Of a DNA stretch of 64,000 bases, positions 7,538 through 15,725 are shown piece after piece. The stretch comes from Opitutaceae bacterium (GTDB lineage: Bacteria; Verrucomicrobiota; Verrucomicrobiia; Opitutales; Opitutaceae). Below the pieces are notes generated by a model that did not search any database, was not told the origin of the DNA, and worked only from the letters and a program-made list of their open reading frames with translations. Location: positions 110,755 through 174,754 of the forward strand of contig JANQRT010000002.1 in NCBI GenBank assembly GCA_028284385.1. The letters are read 5' to 3'. The position numbers and the translations under genes are program-made. Each line of letters opens with the position of its first letter. The first letter of the stretch is position 1.

Positions 7538-8092
7538 CTAGCAATCGCACTTGCGGGGAGTGAAGTCGATCACGTTTCCTCTGCCGTCCGTTTCAACCAG
7601 GCAGCAATCCAACATGATTTTCTTGAGCTTCGACCGAGCTCGCTGAACGCGGGACTTGACTGCCGAGTAGCCAAGTCCTTGCTGTTCGGCGATCTCCTTT
7701 TGGGATACGCCCTCGATTTCAGTCAGAGTAAGCAGTCGACGATCCTCTTCCGGCAATTCCTGCAGCATGCCTGGCAGCCAGCTGGCTACTTCATTATTGT
7801 AGTTATCGTTTCGATACTCTTCAGAATCAATCGCCCTATCTTCGCTTTCCTCGAGGTCGGAACGATTGCGCCGATAATAGTCTGTGACGACATTGCGGGC
7901 AATACTGAAGGCCCATGGCTGGAGGCGTTCCTCGTCTTTCAGAGAATTGATCCGCTTAGCGATTTTCACCAGCGTGTCCTGCGTTAAATCATCCGCGATT
8001 TCACGGGACGGCACTCGGGATCTGATAAACCGAAACAGACTGGTTCTCAGTTCCTGCCAATGGACGATACTGTTGGATTTCAGCTCGGGCAT
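7538..8092 (-). CDS. sigZ: ECF-type sigma factor of the SigZ kind with Cys tail
   Basis: About 184 residues from the ATG at 8092 (an in-frame GTG at 8134 is an alternative). Sigma-70 region 2 (ADDLTQDTLVKIAKRINSL, then RLQPWAFSIARNVVTDYYRR) and region 4 (LPEEDRRLLTLTEIEG through SAVKSRVQRARSKLKK) are clear. Beyond region 4 is a C-terminal tail with a CC pair and a terminal CxC (four cysteines within the last 22 residues). No anti-sigma gene is adjacent. The tail resembles in principle the Cys-rich tails by which CorE-like ECF sigmas sense metal. The gene lies directly downstream of an ArsI-type gene on the same strand, so arsenical or metal sensing is a reasonable inference. Confidence 0.88.
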   Translation of the reverse strand: MPELKSNSIVHWQELRTSLFRFIRSRVPSREIADDLTQDTLVKIAKRINSLKDEERLQPWAFSIARNVVTDYYRRNRSDLEESEDRAIDSEEYRNDNYNNEVASWLPGMLQELPEEDRRLLTLTEIEGVSQKEIAEQQGLGYSAVKSRVQRARSKLKKIMLDCCLVETDGRGNVIDFTPRKCDC

Positions 8093-8165
8093 TTGATGAA
8101 ACGGTAATGGCGCTGACAATTTTGCCAACGCCACGTTTCAGAGAAATGAAGGTTTCCCCTGGATT

Positions 8166-8660
8166 TTAGCAGCAACCAGCTTGAACTGCTTCCTTCTCCT
8201 TCTCCGCTTCCTCGCTAGAGCAGCATTCGGTTTCTTTATCGCTTTTCAGATCCGAATTGTAGTCCGTGACCACAAAGATCTCCCACTCGTTGCCATCCGG
8301 ATCATTGACCCATATTTTGTCCTGTACCGCGTAGCAGCAGATTCTTTGCTCTTCGACCTTTACCGGCATGCCCAGCTTTTCAAAACGCTCCTTGGCCTGG
8401 GTCACTGCCTCGCTTGATTTCACCTGTATGCCGAAGTGGGAAACGTTGGATGCCGGAGCCGACGATTCTTTCGAGAGACCTATGGCTAGATTGATGGAAG
8501 GATCGTCGAGTTCAAACTTTGCGTAATCCTCCTTTATTTTGCTAGGCTCGGCCTGAAAGAGCTCCTTGTAGAAGGAGATCGATTTTTCGAGATCCGTCGC
8601 GCTGATGCCAAAGTGAATCCGGCTATTGTTTTTAAAAGCTACGTCTGTGTTTTCGTTCAT
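8166..8660 (-). CDS. ArsI/CadI-family VOC metalloenzyme
   Basis: 164 residues, vicinal-oxygen-chelate fold. Conserved positions of the ArsI C-As lyase family are present: H16 (RIHFGIS), H75 (SHFGIQ) and E127 (NEWEIF) as metal ligands, and the vicinal cysteines C108-C109 (QRICCYAV) that bind trivalent organoarsenicals. The C-terminal extension is Lys/Glu-rich with further CC pairs (ETECCSSEE and the terminal AGCC), unusual and possibly metal-binding. By family it cleaves the C-As bond of trivalent methyl- or aromatic arsenicals, though the cadmium-induced CadI role is an alternative. First gene of a minus-strand run with the SigZ-like factor. Confidence 0.88.
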   Translation of the reverse strand: MNENTDVAFKNNSRIHFGISATDLEKSISFYKELFQAEPSKIKEDYAKFELDDPSINLAIGLSKESSAPASNVSHFGIQVKSSEAVTQAKERFEKLGMPVKVEEQRICCYAVQDKIWVNDPDGNEWEIFVVTDYNSDLKSDKETECCSSEEAEKEKEAVQAGCC

Positions 8661-8943
8661 GATGATATTTCTTGGTTCATTTGGTAAGACGCAGCCTTTG
8701 TCGAAAAGACGCGCTAAAAGTGATCGAAGTAAAATGCCCTGTCTCTCAAAACAGGATCATCAAATCGTAGCACTATCCAGCGATCTGCTAGATAAGTAAT
8801 TGTCTCCCAGATTCTCTGTTCGAAAACTATCGTGCTAATATCAGCTACTTCCCGGTTTCGGTCGTTTGAAAAAGCATTTCAATTGTGTTGAAACAAGACT
8901 AGACCCAACCCTTCATTCGTAGGGATCGTCACGATACTTATCC

Positions 8944-10572
8944 ATGTCCAAATCTAGAATCTTCAAATATGCCTCTTTGGCGGTGATACTGGTTTGGGGA
9001 TTTATCAAGCTACTACCTGAGCGAGAAGAGCCCGTAGCCATTAGCGATCAAGAGGCTCCCGCTTCGGCCAAAAGGGACGTGAAGCATGTTATCAAATTCG
9101 CTCCTGGCAATCAGTACACGCCTGGGGTGCGGCTGTTTGGGATGAGCGAGCCTCTTGAGGGCTTAACCAAGGTTATTCGAAAGTACGAAGCCCGCCATCC
9201 TGATACGCGGATCGAAGTTTTCAACGTTCCTACCGTCCAGCGAGAGTATCTCGTCACCCAGTTGAGCAGTGGAGCTGCCCCCGACATCGTTAAAGTGAAT
9301 GTCGAGGACGTGTGGGTTGACGTGCACAAGAATTGGTATGTCCCTTTGGATACGTTTCTCGATCAGCCCAATCCCTATGTAGTGGAGAAGGCCGACCCCA
9401 GTTTACCTGGGGCGCGCCAATGGTGGGATATGTTTCGCTATCAGGCAATCACCCGCGGCAAGGCGGGTCCCGATGGCAAATACTATTGCTACACCTTGGA
9501 TGCCGTGGAAACAGGAATATTCTACAACAAGACTTTGTTTGGCCAGCTTGGCTTGGAAGTTCCGGAAACCATGACCGAGTTCTTCCATGTGGCGGAAACC
9601 ATCAAGAAAAATGGATACATTCCCCTGTCGATGGTGCTGCTGAGCTATGCGGACTGGGGCGTCGATCTTATTTTCGATCAGCTCTACCACGATTTGCTGC
9701 CTGGTATCGATCTGGTCAAGGATCCGACTAGGGAGGCTTATCTGCAGGGCTACTTGGACAGCGAGGAAATCGCCTTTCTACATACGAAAGGTTTCTTCAC
9801 GAAAGACGATCCTCGCTTTCAGGAAAAATGGAGACTGCTCAAGCGACTCCGCCAATACATGCCTCAAGAGATAAGCGTGAGGTCTGGAGGTGATCGACAA
9901 TTCGTTAATCAGCAAGCTGCCATGATCTGGATCACCAGCACGTTTACTTACCGACTTGTGGCTGACCAGGATCTAGGTTTCGAATGGGGCGTTTTCTATT
10001 TTCCCATGATCGACGAGGCCGTTTCTAAGATGACCGCCAATACGCCGGCCTGCGTGATTGGCGGCGCCGCTACCCAGCTCGAGGTGACCAATAGCGCGGT
10101 GAGCGATACTGATCCGAATTTGCCATTCGAACAGCGAATACAGGAGTCCGAGCGACTCAAGCGGGTGGTCGGCTTTCTGCAATTTCTGTCTTTGCCGGAG
10201 AATGCCGCTCTTGTGACCAACGAACACCCACGCTTCATCCCCAATATTGTAGGGGTAGAGCCACTACCTGAACTGGAGCCATTCCAAAAGATATTGGAGA
10301 GACGGTATACTACTACAAAATGGATGAATTCCTTCGATCTTCGCTTCTTCGATGTGCTACAGCGCATGTTCGCCTTGTATTTGGAAGATGGAGCCACTTT
10401 GGAAGAGCTGGTAGACTGGATGGAGAGCAACGTAAGCGCGTCGAGCGAGCTGTTCGAAAATCGAAAGGGGATTGACTGGGAGGCCCTGGAAAAAAAGTGG
10501 CAAGAACTGGCTCCCGCCCGGGAGGGAATGACTTTCCTGCCCAAACCGCTACAGGAGAATCCCGCGCTGTGA
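8944..10572 (+). CDS. Sugar ABC transporter substrate-binding protein, membrane-anchored
   Basis: 542 residues, bacterial extracellular solute-binding protein family 1. A hydrophobic segment (about 9-24) has no lipobox cysteine, so the protein is probably held by an uncleaved signal anchor or released by signal peptidase I. Binding-protein motifs include SSGAAPDIVKVNVEDVW and the YTLDAVETGIFYNKTLF region. Larger than the usual 420 residues. The stop overlaps the GTG start of the first permease gene (GTGA). No ATPase gene follows, as is common for this family, which borrows a shared MsmK/UgpC-type ATPase. A short palindrome (ATCGT-C-ACGAT, 8925-8935) sits just before the ATG. Confidence 0.9.
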   Translation: MSKSRIFKYASLAVILVWGFIKLLPEREEPVAISDQEAPASAKRDVKHVIKFAPGNQYTPGVRLFGMSEPLEGLTKVIRKYEARHPDTRIEVFNVPTVQREYLVTQLSSGAAPDIVKVNVEDVWVDVHKNWYVPLDTFLDQPNPYVVEKADPSLPGARQWWDMFRYQAITRGKAGPDGKYYCYTLDAVETGIFYNKTLFGQLGLEVPETMTEFFHVAETIKKNGYIPLSMVLLSYADWGVDLIFDQLYHDLLPGIDLVKDPTREAYLQGYLDSEEIAFLHTKGFFTKDDPRFQEKWRLLKRLRQYMPQEISVRSGGDRQFVNQQAAMIWITSTFTYRLVADQDLGFEWGVFYFPMIDEAVSKMTANTPACVIGGAATQLEVTNSAVSDTDPNLPFEQRIQESERLKRVVGFLQFLSLPENAALVTNEHPRFIPNIVGVEPLPELEPFQKILERRYTTTKWMNSFDLRFFDVLQRMFALYLEDGATLEELVDWMESNVSASSELFENRKGIDWEALEKKWQELAPAREGMTFLPKPLQENPAL

Positions 10573-11471
10573 AGCAGGAAAAGTTCAGTTTCACCTTTAC
10601 CTGCTACGTTATTATCCTCCCTACGCTAGCTCTTCTATTCACATTCATCTATCTCCCGGTGGTCTGGGCCTTCTCGCGCTCCCTTTACGACTTCGAGATA
10701 GGCAGCGAGTCGCGTTTCGTGGGACTGGGCAACTTTGGGGAGTATCTGTTTAGCGATCCGACCTTCTGGCCTTCTATGCTTCATATGGGAGCATTGACGT
10801 TTTTCCTGGTCTGCGTTCGCCTGACTATTCCTCTTGTCGTTGCCAAATTGATACACTCTCTCTCGACCGAGAAATCTCGCTACGTTTATCGAACCATTTT
10901 TCTGGCTCCAATCGTTGTTCCGGGAGTGGCTCTGCAGTTGATTTGGATGAATCTGATTTATTCCGATGTCGGACTCTTGAACGAGACTCTTCGCGCAATT
11001 GGTTTGGCCAATTTCACCCAAGGCTGGCTTACAAATCCGGATACAGCTCTCCTTGCCATTATGGTTATCGGTTTCCCCTTTGTCAGTGGTATCGATGTGC
11101 TGATCTACTATGCTGGGTTGTCAAGCATACCGGAAGATGTGAACGAGTCGTGCGCGCTTGAAGGATGCGTTGGCATTCGCAAATTCTTCCGTATCGACGT
11201 TCCTCTGGTGCTCAGCCAGCTGAAGCTCATCCTGATCCTGACTATTATCAACGGCCTGCAAGCTTTCGAGAACGTTTACATCCTTACCGAAGGCGGTCCT
11301 GGCTACGAGACGATTGTACCCGGATTATGGATGTACTACAATGCCTTCAAATTTCAGCGCATGGGCTACGCCTGCGCTATAGGAGTAGTACTGTTCCTGA
11401 TGATCCTAACTTTGACCATCATTAACATAAAATATTTCCGGTCGGCGGAAGAAGTGAAAGAAGGAGCATGA
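10569..11471 (+). CDS. Sugar ABC transporter permease, MalF/UgpA type
   Basis: 300 residues from a GTG that overlaps the upstream stop and follows AGGAG by 11 nt; longer in-frame extensions upstream lie inside the binding-protein gene and were rejected. Six membrane helices, with the EAA loop at EDVNESCALEGCVGIRKFF followed by IDVPLVLSQLK. It forms the transmembrane channel with the next gene product. Substrate unknown; the neighbouring GH78 enzyme suggests an oligosaccharide or rhamnoside. Confidence 0.93.
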   Translation: MKQEKFSFTFTCYVIILPTLALLFTFIYLPVVWAFSRSLYDFEIGSESRFVGLGNFGEYLFSDPTFWPSMLHMGALTFFLVCVRLTIPLVVAKLIHSLSTEKSRYVYRTIFLAPIVVPGVALQLIWMNLIYSDVGLLNETLRAIGLANFTQGWLTNPDTALLAIMVIGFPFVSGIDVLIYYAGLSSIPEDVNESCALEGCVGIRKFFRIDVPLVLSQLKLILILTIINGLQAFENVYILTEGGPGYETIVPGLWMYYNAFKFQRMGYACAIGVVLFLMILTLTIINIKYFRSAEEVKEGA

Positions 11472-11492
11472 TGTTAGGCGGAAAGGTTTTCA

Positions 11493-12443
11493 ATGCGTAG
11501 GCCACGTTACCAGAATGTCGTTCTCCATGCCGTACTGATTGTATTGGCATCGCTAACACTGACGCCTTTTCTGTTTACAGCCAACAACATCTTTCGAACC
11601 AAAAAGGAATTTGATCAAAGCTTTTTCTCGTTTCCAGACGCATTTGAAGGGCTGATCGAGGTTTCCGCTTTGTATTTAACTGGCAATGACGACCAAGTCG
11701 AAGTGGTTGACGAGTTTGGAGCGAGGGAGATCGTGGATAGAGACGAGGCATTTAGTCGTTACATCGACTATGCCCAACAGGGACCATCCAAGGCTTGGAG
11801 CGTCCTTCGGCCATTTATGCAGAACTCCTTTCTGGTGTCCATCTGCACGGCTATCGGCGTGTGCCTGGTCGGCTCTTCGACGGCTTATATCCTTTCGCGT
11901 TATCGGTTCGCGGGTCGAGAAGTCGTGTTCATGAGTGTTTTGTCGACGATGATGTTCCCCGCCGTGCTGACCCTTGTCCCCAGCTTTCTCCTCGTCAAGG
12001 AGCTTGGCCTTCTGAATTCCTATTGGGCGATGATTCTTCCGTACATTGCCAGTGGGCAGGTCATCGCCATTTTCGTTTTTCGCAGCTTTTTCGCTGGTCT
12101 GCCGGAAGAGCTTTTCGAGAGCGCTCGCATCGATGGAGCCGGGCACCTGGGGATTTATCTGAATATTATACTTCCGCTTTCCAAGCCCGTCTTTTCCGTC
12201 GTCATCATTATGAACGTGCTCTACACCTGGAACCAGTTTCTCTGGCCTTTCATCGTCAACACCGATGGCAGCAAGCACGTTATCGCCTCGGGACTATTCA
12301 TCATGGCGCGCTCGCAGGAAGCTGAGGACTATAGCTTGATGTTCGCCGCTTATTCAATCAGTAGCATTCCGCTGCTGATTTTGTTCATCTACGCCACGAA
12401 GCCATTTATGCGAGGTATCACCTCGGGCGCCTTAAAGGCATAG
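11493..12443 (+). CDS. Sugar ABC transporter permease, MalG/UgpE type, with periplasmic insert
   Basis: 316 residues with six membrane helices and the EAA loop EELFESARIDGAGHLGIYL before ILPLSKP. Between helix 1 and helix 2 lies an enlarged periplasmic region (about 36-100, including TGNDDQVEVVDEFGAREIV) that ordinary MalG-type permeases do not have; it may contact the unusually large binding protein. Last gene of the importer operon; ends just before the GAAGTA repeat tract. Confidence 0.92.
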   Translation: MRRPRYQNVVLHAVLIVLASLTLTPFLFTANNIFRTKKEFDQSFFSFPDAFEGLIEVSALYLTGNDDQVEVVDEFGAREIVDRDEAFSRYIDYAQQGPSKAWSVLRPFMQNSFLVSICTAIGVCLVGSSTAYILSRYRFAGREVVFMSVLSTMMFPAVLTLVPSFLLVKELGLLNSYWAMILPYIASGQVIAIFVFRSFFAGLPEELFESARIDGAGHLGIYLNIILPLSKPVFSVVIIMNVLYTWNQFLWPFIVNTDGSKHVIASGLFIMARSQEAEDYSLMFAAYSISSIPLLILFIYATKPFMRGITSGALKA

Positions 12444-12454
12444 AAAACAATCTT

Positions 12455-12530
12455 CTTCTACTTCTCCATTCTTCTTTCAAATAATCTTCAGAAGTAGAAG
12501 TAGAAGTAGAAGTAGAAGTAGAAGTAGAAG
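12455..12530. repeat. GAAGTA hexanucleotide microsatellite with inverted arm
   Basis: Positions 12491-12530 are 6.7 perfect copies of GAAGTA. About 25 bp upstream, CTTCTACTTCT (12455-12465) is the exact reverse complement of the first repeat unit (AGAAGTAGAAG, 12490-12500), so transcripts from either strand could form an 11-bp hairpin in several registers. It lies between the convergent importer operon and the GH78 gene, where a terminator would be expected, but there is no T-run. Copy number may vary by slippage. Confidence 0.9.
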
Positions 12531-12545
12531 GGAGAGGGGAGAAGA

Positions 12546-15392
12546 TCAACGCGTTCCGATAAACGAATACGTTCCCGAGCCCAATTCTATCACTTTTTCG
12601 TATTCGCGATTCAATACGACTTGCTTGCCAATGCCTGAAACAGCGTCCCCGCTTTCAACGTAGTTTCCGAATTCCTCTGGAAGGATCAGTCGAGCGGACG
12701 TGTTCACTGGTATTTCGACTTTCCACAAGAAAGTATCTCCTTGTATCTTCCAAGAGCTGCTGGCCAGTCCGTAGGGCGTATCCACTTTTCCAGTTGCGTG
12801 TTGAAGGTTATCGGTAAGTTGAGGGTTTAGGATCATCCTTTTGAAAGCCGGTTTTTCAGGATCGATTCGGATCCCCGCTACGCTTTCGTAAAACCAGTTA
12901 TCGAATCCTCCGTGAAATGGATGGCTGAGGGACTTGGAGGTAGTGCCGGTCTCAGGATCGACGCGGCTCATGTTCTCGAAAAGCGTAGTTCCTCCCAATG
13001 AGAACATGTATTGAAAACTCGGATATTCCGTTTGCTGAAATATATTGTAGGCTACATTGGTATGGCCATGGTCGGTTAAAGCCTTGTAGAGATAGGTGGC
13101 TCCGTGAGCTCCCACATTGAATTTCCCGCCGTTTTCCAAGCTTACGTCATAGGCCAGCATGTTGGCGACATCGCCCACTTGATCCATTGAAGGCAATCCA
13201 TATGCAATTGCCAAAGCGTTTGCCGTTTGGCTGCCAAAGTTGCTGTTTCGCTTATTGAAAAAGGCGTCCTCGATTACTTTGGACAAAGCCGTTTTCCATT
13301 TGGCAAATTCATTGGCGTCCTTCTCTTTACCCAACAGAGAGGCCATGCGTTCCATCAACTCGCTGGCGAAATAGAAGTGAAGCGTCGCTGACAGTTTTGG
13401 AGAGGTATGGAAAGGGCTTCCGTCCTTTTGCTTCATGGAGCGATCGATGGAATCAGGCTGATCGCACCAGTCGCCCAGAGCGTCAGATACGATCCAATTG
13501 CCCGCATCGGATCTACTTACTTCCATAAACCGCTTCATGTAGGGATAGTGTTCTTCCAAGAGGCGCGCATCGCCGGTGTAGAGATAATGAAACCAAGGAA
13601 TGAATACGGTCGCTACGGCCCAGTCGAATGTGCCAGGCGGCACTCTTCTTCCCGGAGCGATGGCTTCCGGAATCCCGCTTTTCTGTTTGTCTGAGCTCGT
13701 CTGAATGTCGCGGATATACTTCCTCCAGAACTGAAACATGTCGTAGTTGTAGAAGGTCATCTCCACTGTGTTGTGGGCGTCGCCTAGCCAGCCGCACTTC
13801 TCGCGATGCGGACAATCAGTGGGGATGCTCTGGAGGTTGGATTCGTAGGTCCACTTTATCGTTTCATGAACTCGATCTAGAATGGGATCCGAGCTCTCGA
13901 ATGCTCCAATCGTAGGAACATCGCTACGAATCAGGTAGCCGGTGATCGAGTCGAGTTCGGGTTTGGATTCCAGTCCGGCGATTTCAACGTAGCGAAACCC
14001 ATGGAAAGTGAAACGTGGTTCCCAGGTTTCGATGCCCACGCCGCTGCAAATGTAACGATCATGTTGATACACTCCCGTAGCGGCGCTTCCAATCGATCCC
14101 ACATGGAGGTCGCCGGATCTGTCTAGTTGCTCGGAAAACCTAAGGTCCACAATCGTCCCTCTTTCAGCCTCAAGACTGATGGAGACCCATCCAGCAAAGT
14201 TCTGACCCATATCGACTATCCATTTCCCGTTTTCGGACTGTGTTATGGCGACGGGTCGAATCTCCCTCGTTTTTCGACAGGGAGCGACGAGCTGAGGCTC
14301 CAGGGTTTTTGGCAGAGGCTGATCGTCGTTCGGAGCTGATGCTGGCCCCCAGTCGGAATCGTCGCTTGTGACAAGGTCCTCCAGGTTGATTCTCGCGTCG
14401 TAGACTTCGCCTGAATAGAGGTTTGAAATGGAAATAGGGCTTTCCTTTACGCCCCAACTGGAGTCCGTGACGATGGTTTCCTTAGATCCATCTTCGTATT
14501 CGATTTCCAATTGCGCAATGGCTAGCGGATCTCCATAACGAAGCCTGGAGGCGAAAAAGCCATGGCTCTGACCGTACCAGCCTTCCCCTAGCAGAATAGC
14601 CAAAGTTTGCTCGCCTTCGCCGATTTTCTCATCAACTCGGTCGATGTTGTACAAGGCTCTGGATTCGTAGTCAGTTTGACCAGGATCGAGAACTCTATCT
14701 GATATTTTCGTTCCATTAAGATAGATCTCGTAGAATCCCAAGGCGGAACTATAGAGAAGCGCTTTGGATACTGGCTTTTCTATGGCAAACGATTTCCTCA
14801 GCACTACGGCCGGCTTGACTTCAGCAAGCATTTCCTGGCGTTGACGCTTTCTCTCCGCGTCGAGCTCGATCGGTTTAACTTTTCTGGTCTGAAGTTTGTC
14901 GTAAAGAATCGCCTCGCGCCACTCCTCGGTTTCTTGATCGCGGTTTGGTTCAATGCTAGCCCCGCCTATCCAGTCGGCCTTCCAATCGCTTTGGTGGAGC
15001 AGGCCCATTTCCCAGTTTGCCGGTTTGCTCCAGTCGGACATTTCCCCGTCTGCGCTTCTTGTCCTTACTTTCCAGAAGCTAGTCTGCCGAGATGAAAGAG
15101 GTTTTCCATTGTATTCAACTAGGTGGGACTGATCGCTCTTTGTTTCGCCGCTTTCCCAGAGATCGCCTTTACCTTCATTTAGTATCTCCAAGCTTGAAGC
15201 CACAAGGATCTCATATGCGGATTGGCGTTGGTTTCTTCCTTCCGAAGCCAGCTTCCAGGAGAGTCTCGGTTTAGGCGAATGAATGCCGATCGGGTTTGGC
15301 AGGTATTCGCAACGAAGGTCGACAGGATGAATGGCGGCTACACTTGTCATGGGAAGGATAAGAGGAATTAGAAATTTGAATACGAGATTCAT
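12546..15392 (-). CDS. Alpha-L-rhamnosidase, glycoside hydrolase family 78 (first copy)
   Basis: 948 residues with a signal peptide (1-20). Order: N-terminal beta domain (about 22-130), lectin-like domain with the conserved ALGFYEIYLNGTKIS, then the (alpha/alpha)6 catalytic barrel with DCPHREKCGWLGDAH (526-540), which aligns with the GH78 catalytic block and keeps its Asp and general-acid Glu (D526, E531), and a C-terminal beta domain. It hydrolyses terminal alpha-L-rhamnose, probably in the periplasm. Oddity: residues about 145-195 are a charged helical insertion (EERK-rich) between the first two domains. Divergently oriented from the NCS1 transporter gene. Confidence 0.93.
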   Translation of the reverse strand: MNLVFKFLIPLILPMTSVAAIHPVDLRCEYLPNPIGIHSPKPRLSWKLASEGRNQRQSAYEILVASSLEILNEGKGDLWESGETKSDQSHLVEYNGKPLSSRQTSFWKVRTRSADGEMSDWSKPANWEMGLLHQSDWKADWIGGASIEPNRDQETEEWREAILYDKLQTRKVKPIELDAERKRQRQEMLAEVKPAVVLRKSFAIEKPVSKALLYSSALGFYEIYLNGTKISDRVLDPGQTDYESRALYNIDRVDEKIGEGEQTLAILLGEGWYGQSHGFFASRLRYGDPLAIAQLEIEYEDGSKETIVTDSSWGVKESPISISNLYSGEVYDARINLEDLVTSDDSDWGPASAPNDDQPLPKTLEPQLVAPCRKTREIRPVAITQSENGKWIVDMGQNFAGWVSISLEAERGTIVDLRFSEQLDRSGDLHVGSIGSAATGVYQHDRYICSGVGIETWEPRFTFHGFRYVEIAGLESKPELDSITGYLIRSDVPTIGAFESSDPILDRVHETIKWTYESNLQSIPTDCPHREKCGWLGDAHNTVEMTFYNYDMFQFWRKYIRDIQTSSDKQKSGIPEAIAPGRRVPPGTFDWAVATVFIPWFHYLYTGDARLLEEHYPYMKRFMEVSRSDAGNWIVSDALGDWCDQPDSIDRSMKQKDGSPFHTSPKLSATLHFYFASELMERMASLLGKEKDANEFAKWKTALSKVIEDAFFNKRNSNFGSQTANALAIAYGLPSMDQVGDVANMLAYDVSLENGGKFNVGAHGATYLYKALTDHGHTNVAYNIFQQTEYPSFQYMFSLGGTTLFENMSRVDPETGTTSKSLSHPFHGGFDNWFYESVAGIRIDPEKPAFKRMILNPQLTDNLQHATGKVDTPYGLASSSWKIQGDTFLWKVEIPVNTSARLILPEEFGNYVESGDAVSGIGKQVVLNREYEKVIELGSGTYSFIGTR

Positions 15393-15725
15393 TGGGGGCT
15401 CGTTTAATGAGAGATTTGCGACTGGCCGGCGTTTAGATATAGTTTAGGAATCCAGGGATTCAGAATGCGTCATGAATCCATAATCATATTATGCCTGATG
15501 ATTGGAGATGATAAAGGGTGAGTTCGTCTTGCGAGTCATGGCGAAGTAGCGAATTGAGTATTCTGCTTCTAAATCAGAGTCGGTCCAGCGTTTGCGGAAT
15601 AGTGCTAGATTTCTCGGACCGTATGCTAATAGTAGTCTTCTCGTTGCTTGTGTGAACTGTTTGGAGCTCCTAAGTTCGTTTTTCTCCTACCCCTGCATGT
15701 CTAACCTCAAACACTCTCTTTGCGA
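15393..15725. promoter_or_regulatory. Divergent promoter region, rhamnosidase / NCS1 transporter
   Basis: No gene is supported in this 333-bp gap. It contains two small exact inverted repeats close together: GAATCC-AG-GGATTC (15448-15461) and CATAAT-CAT-ATTATG (15479-15493), with a third GAATCC at 15474-15479. They lie 55-100 bp upstream of the rhamnosidase start and are candidate operators. I see no recognisable riboswitch. Confidence 0.4.

Noticed and set aside
12491..12530. Short regular repeats as a CRISPR array
   Set aside because: Uninterrupted hexamer copies with no spacers and no cas genes in the window; a microsatellite.
15393..15725. Purine or thiamine riboswitch upstream of the NCS1 gene
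   Set aside because: I could not find the conserved aptamer cores in this gap.
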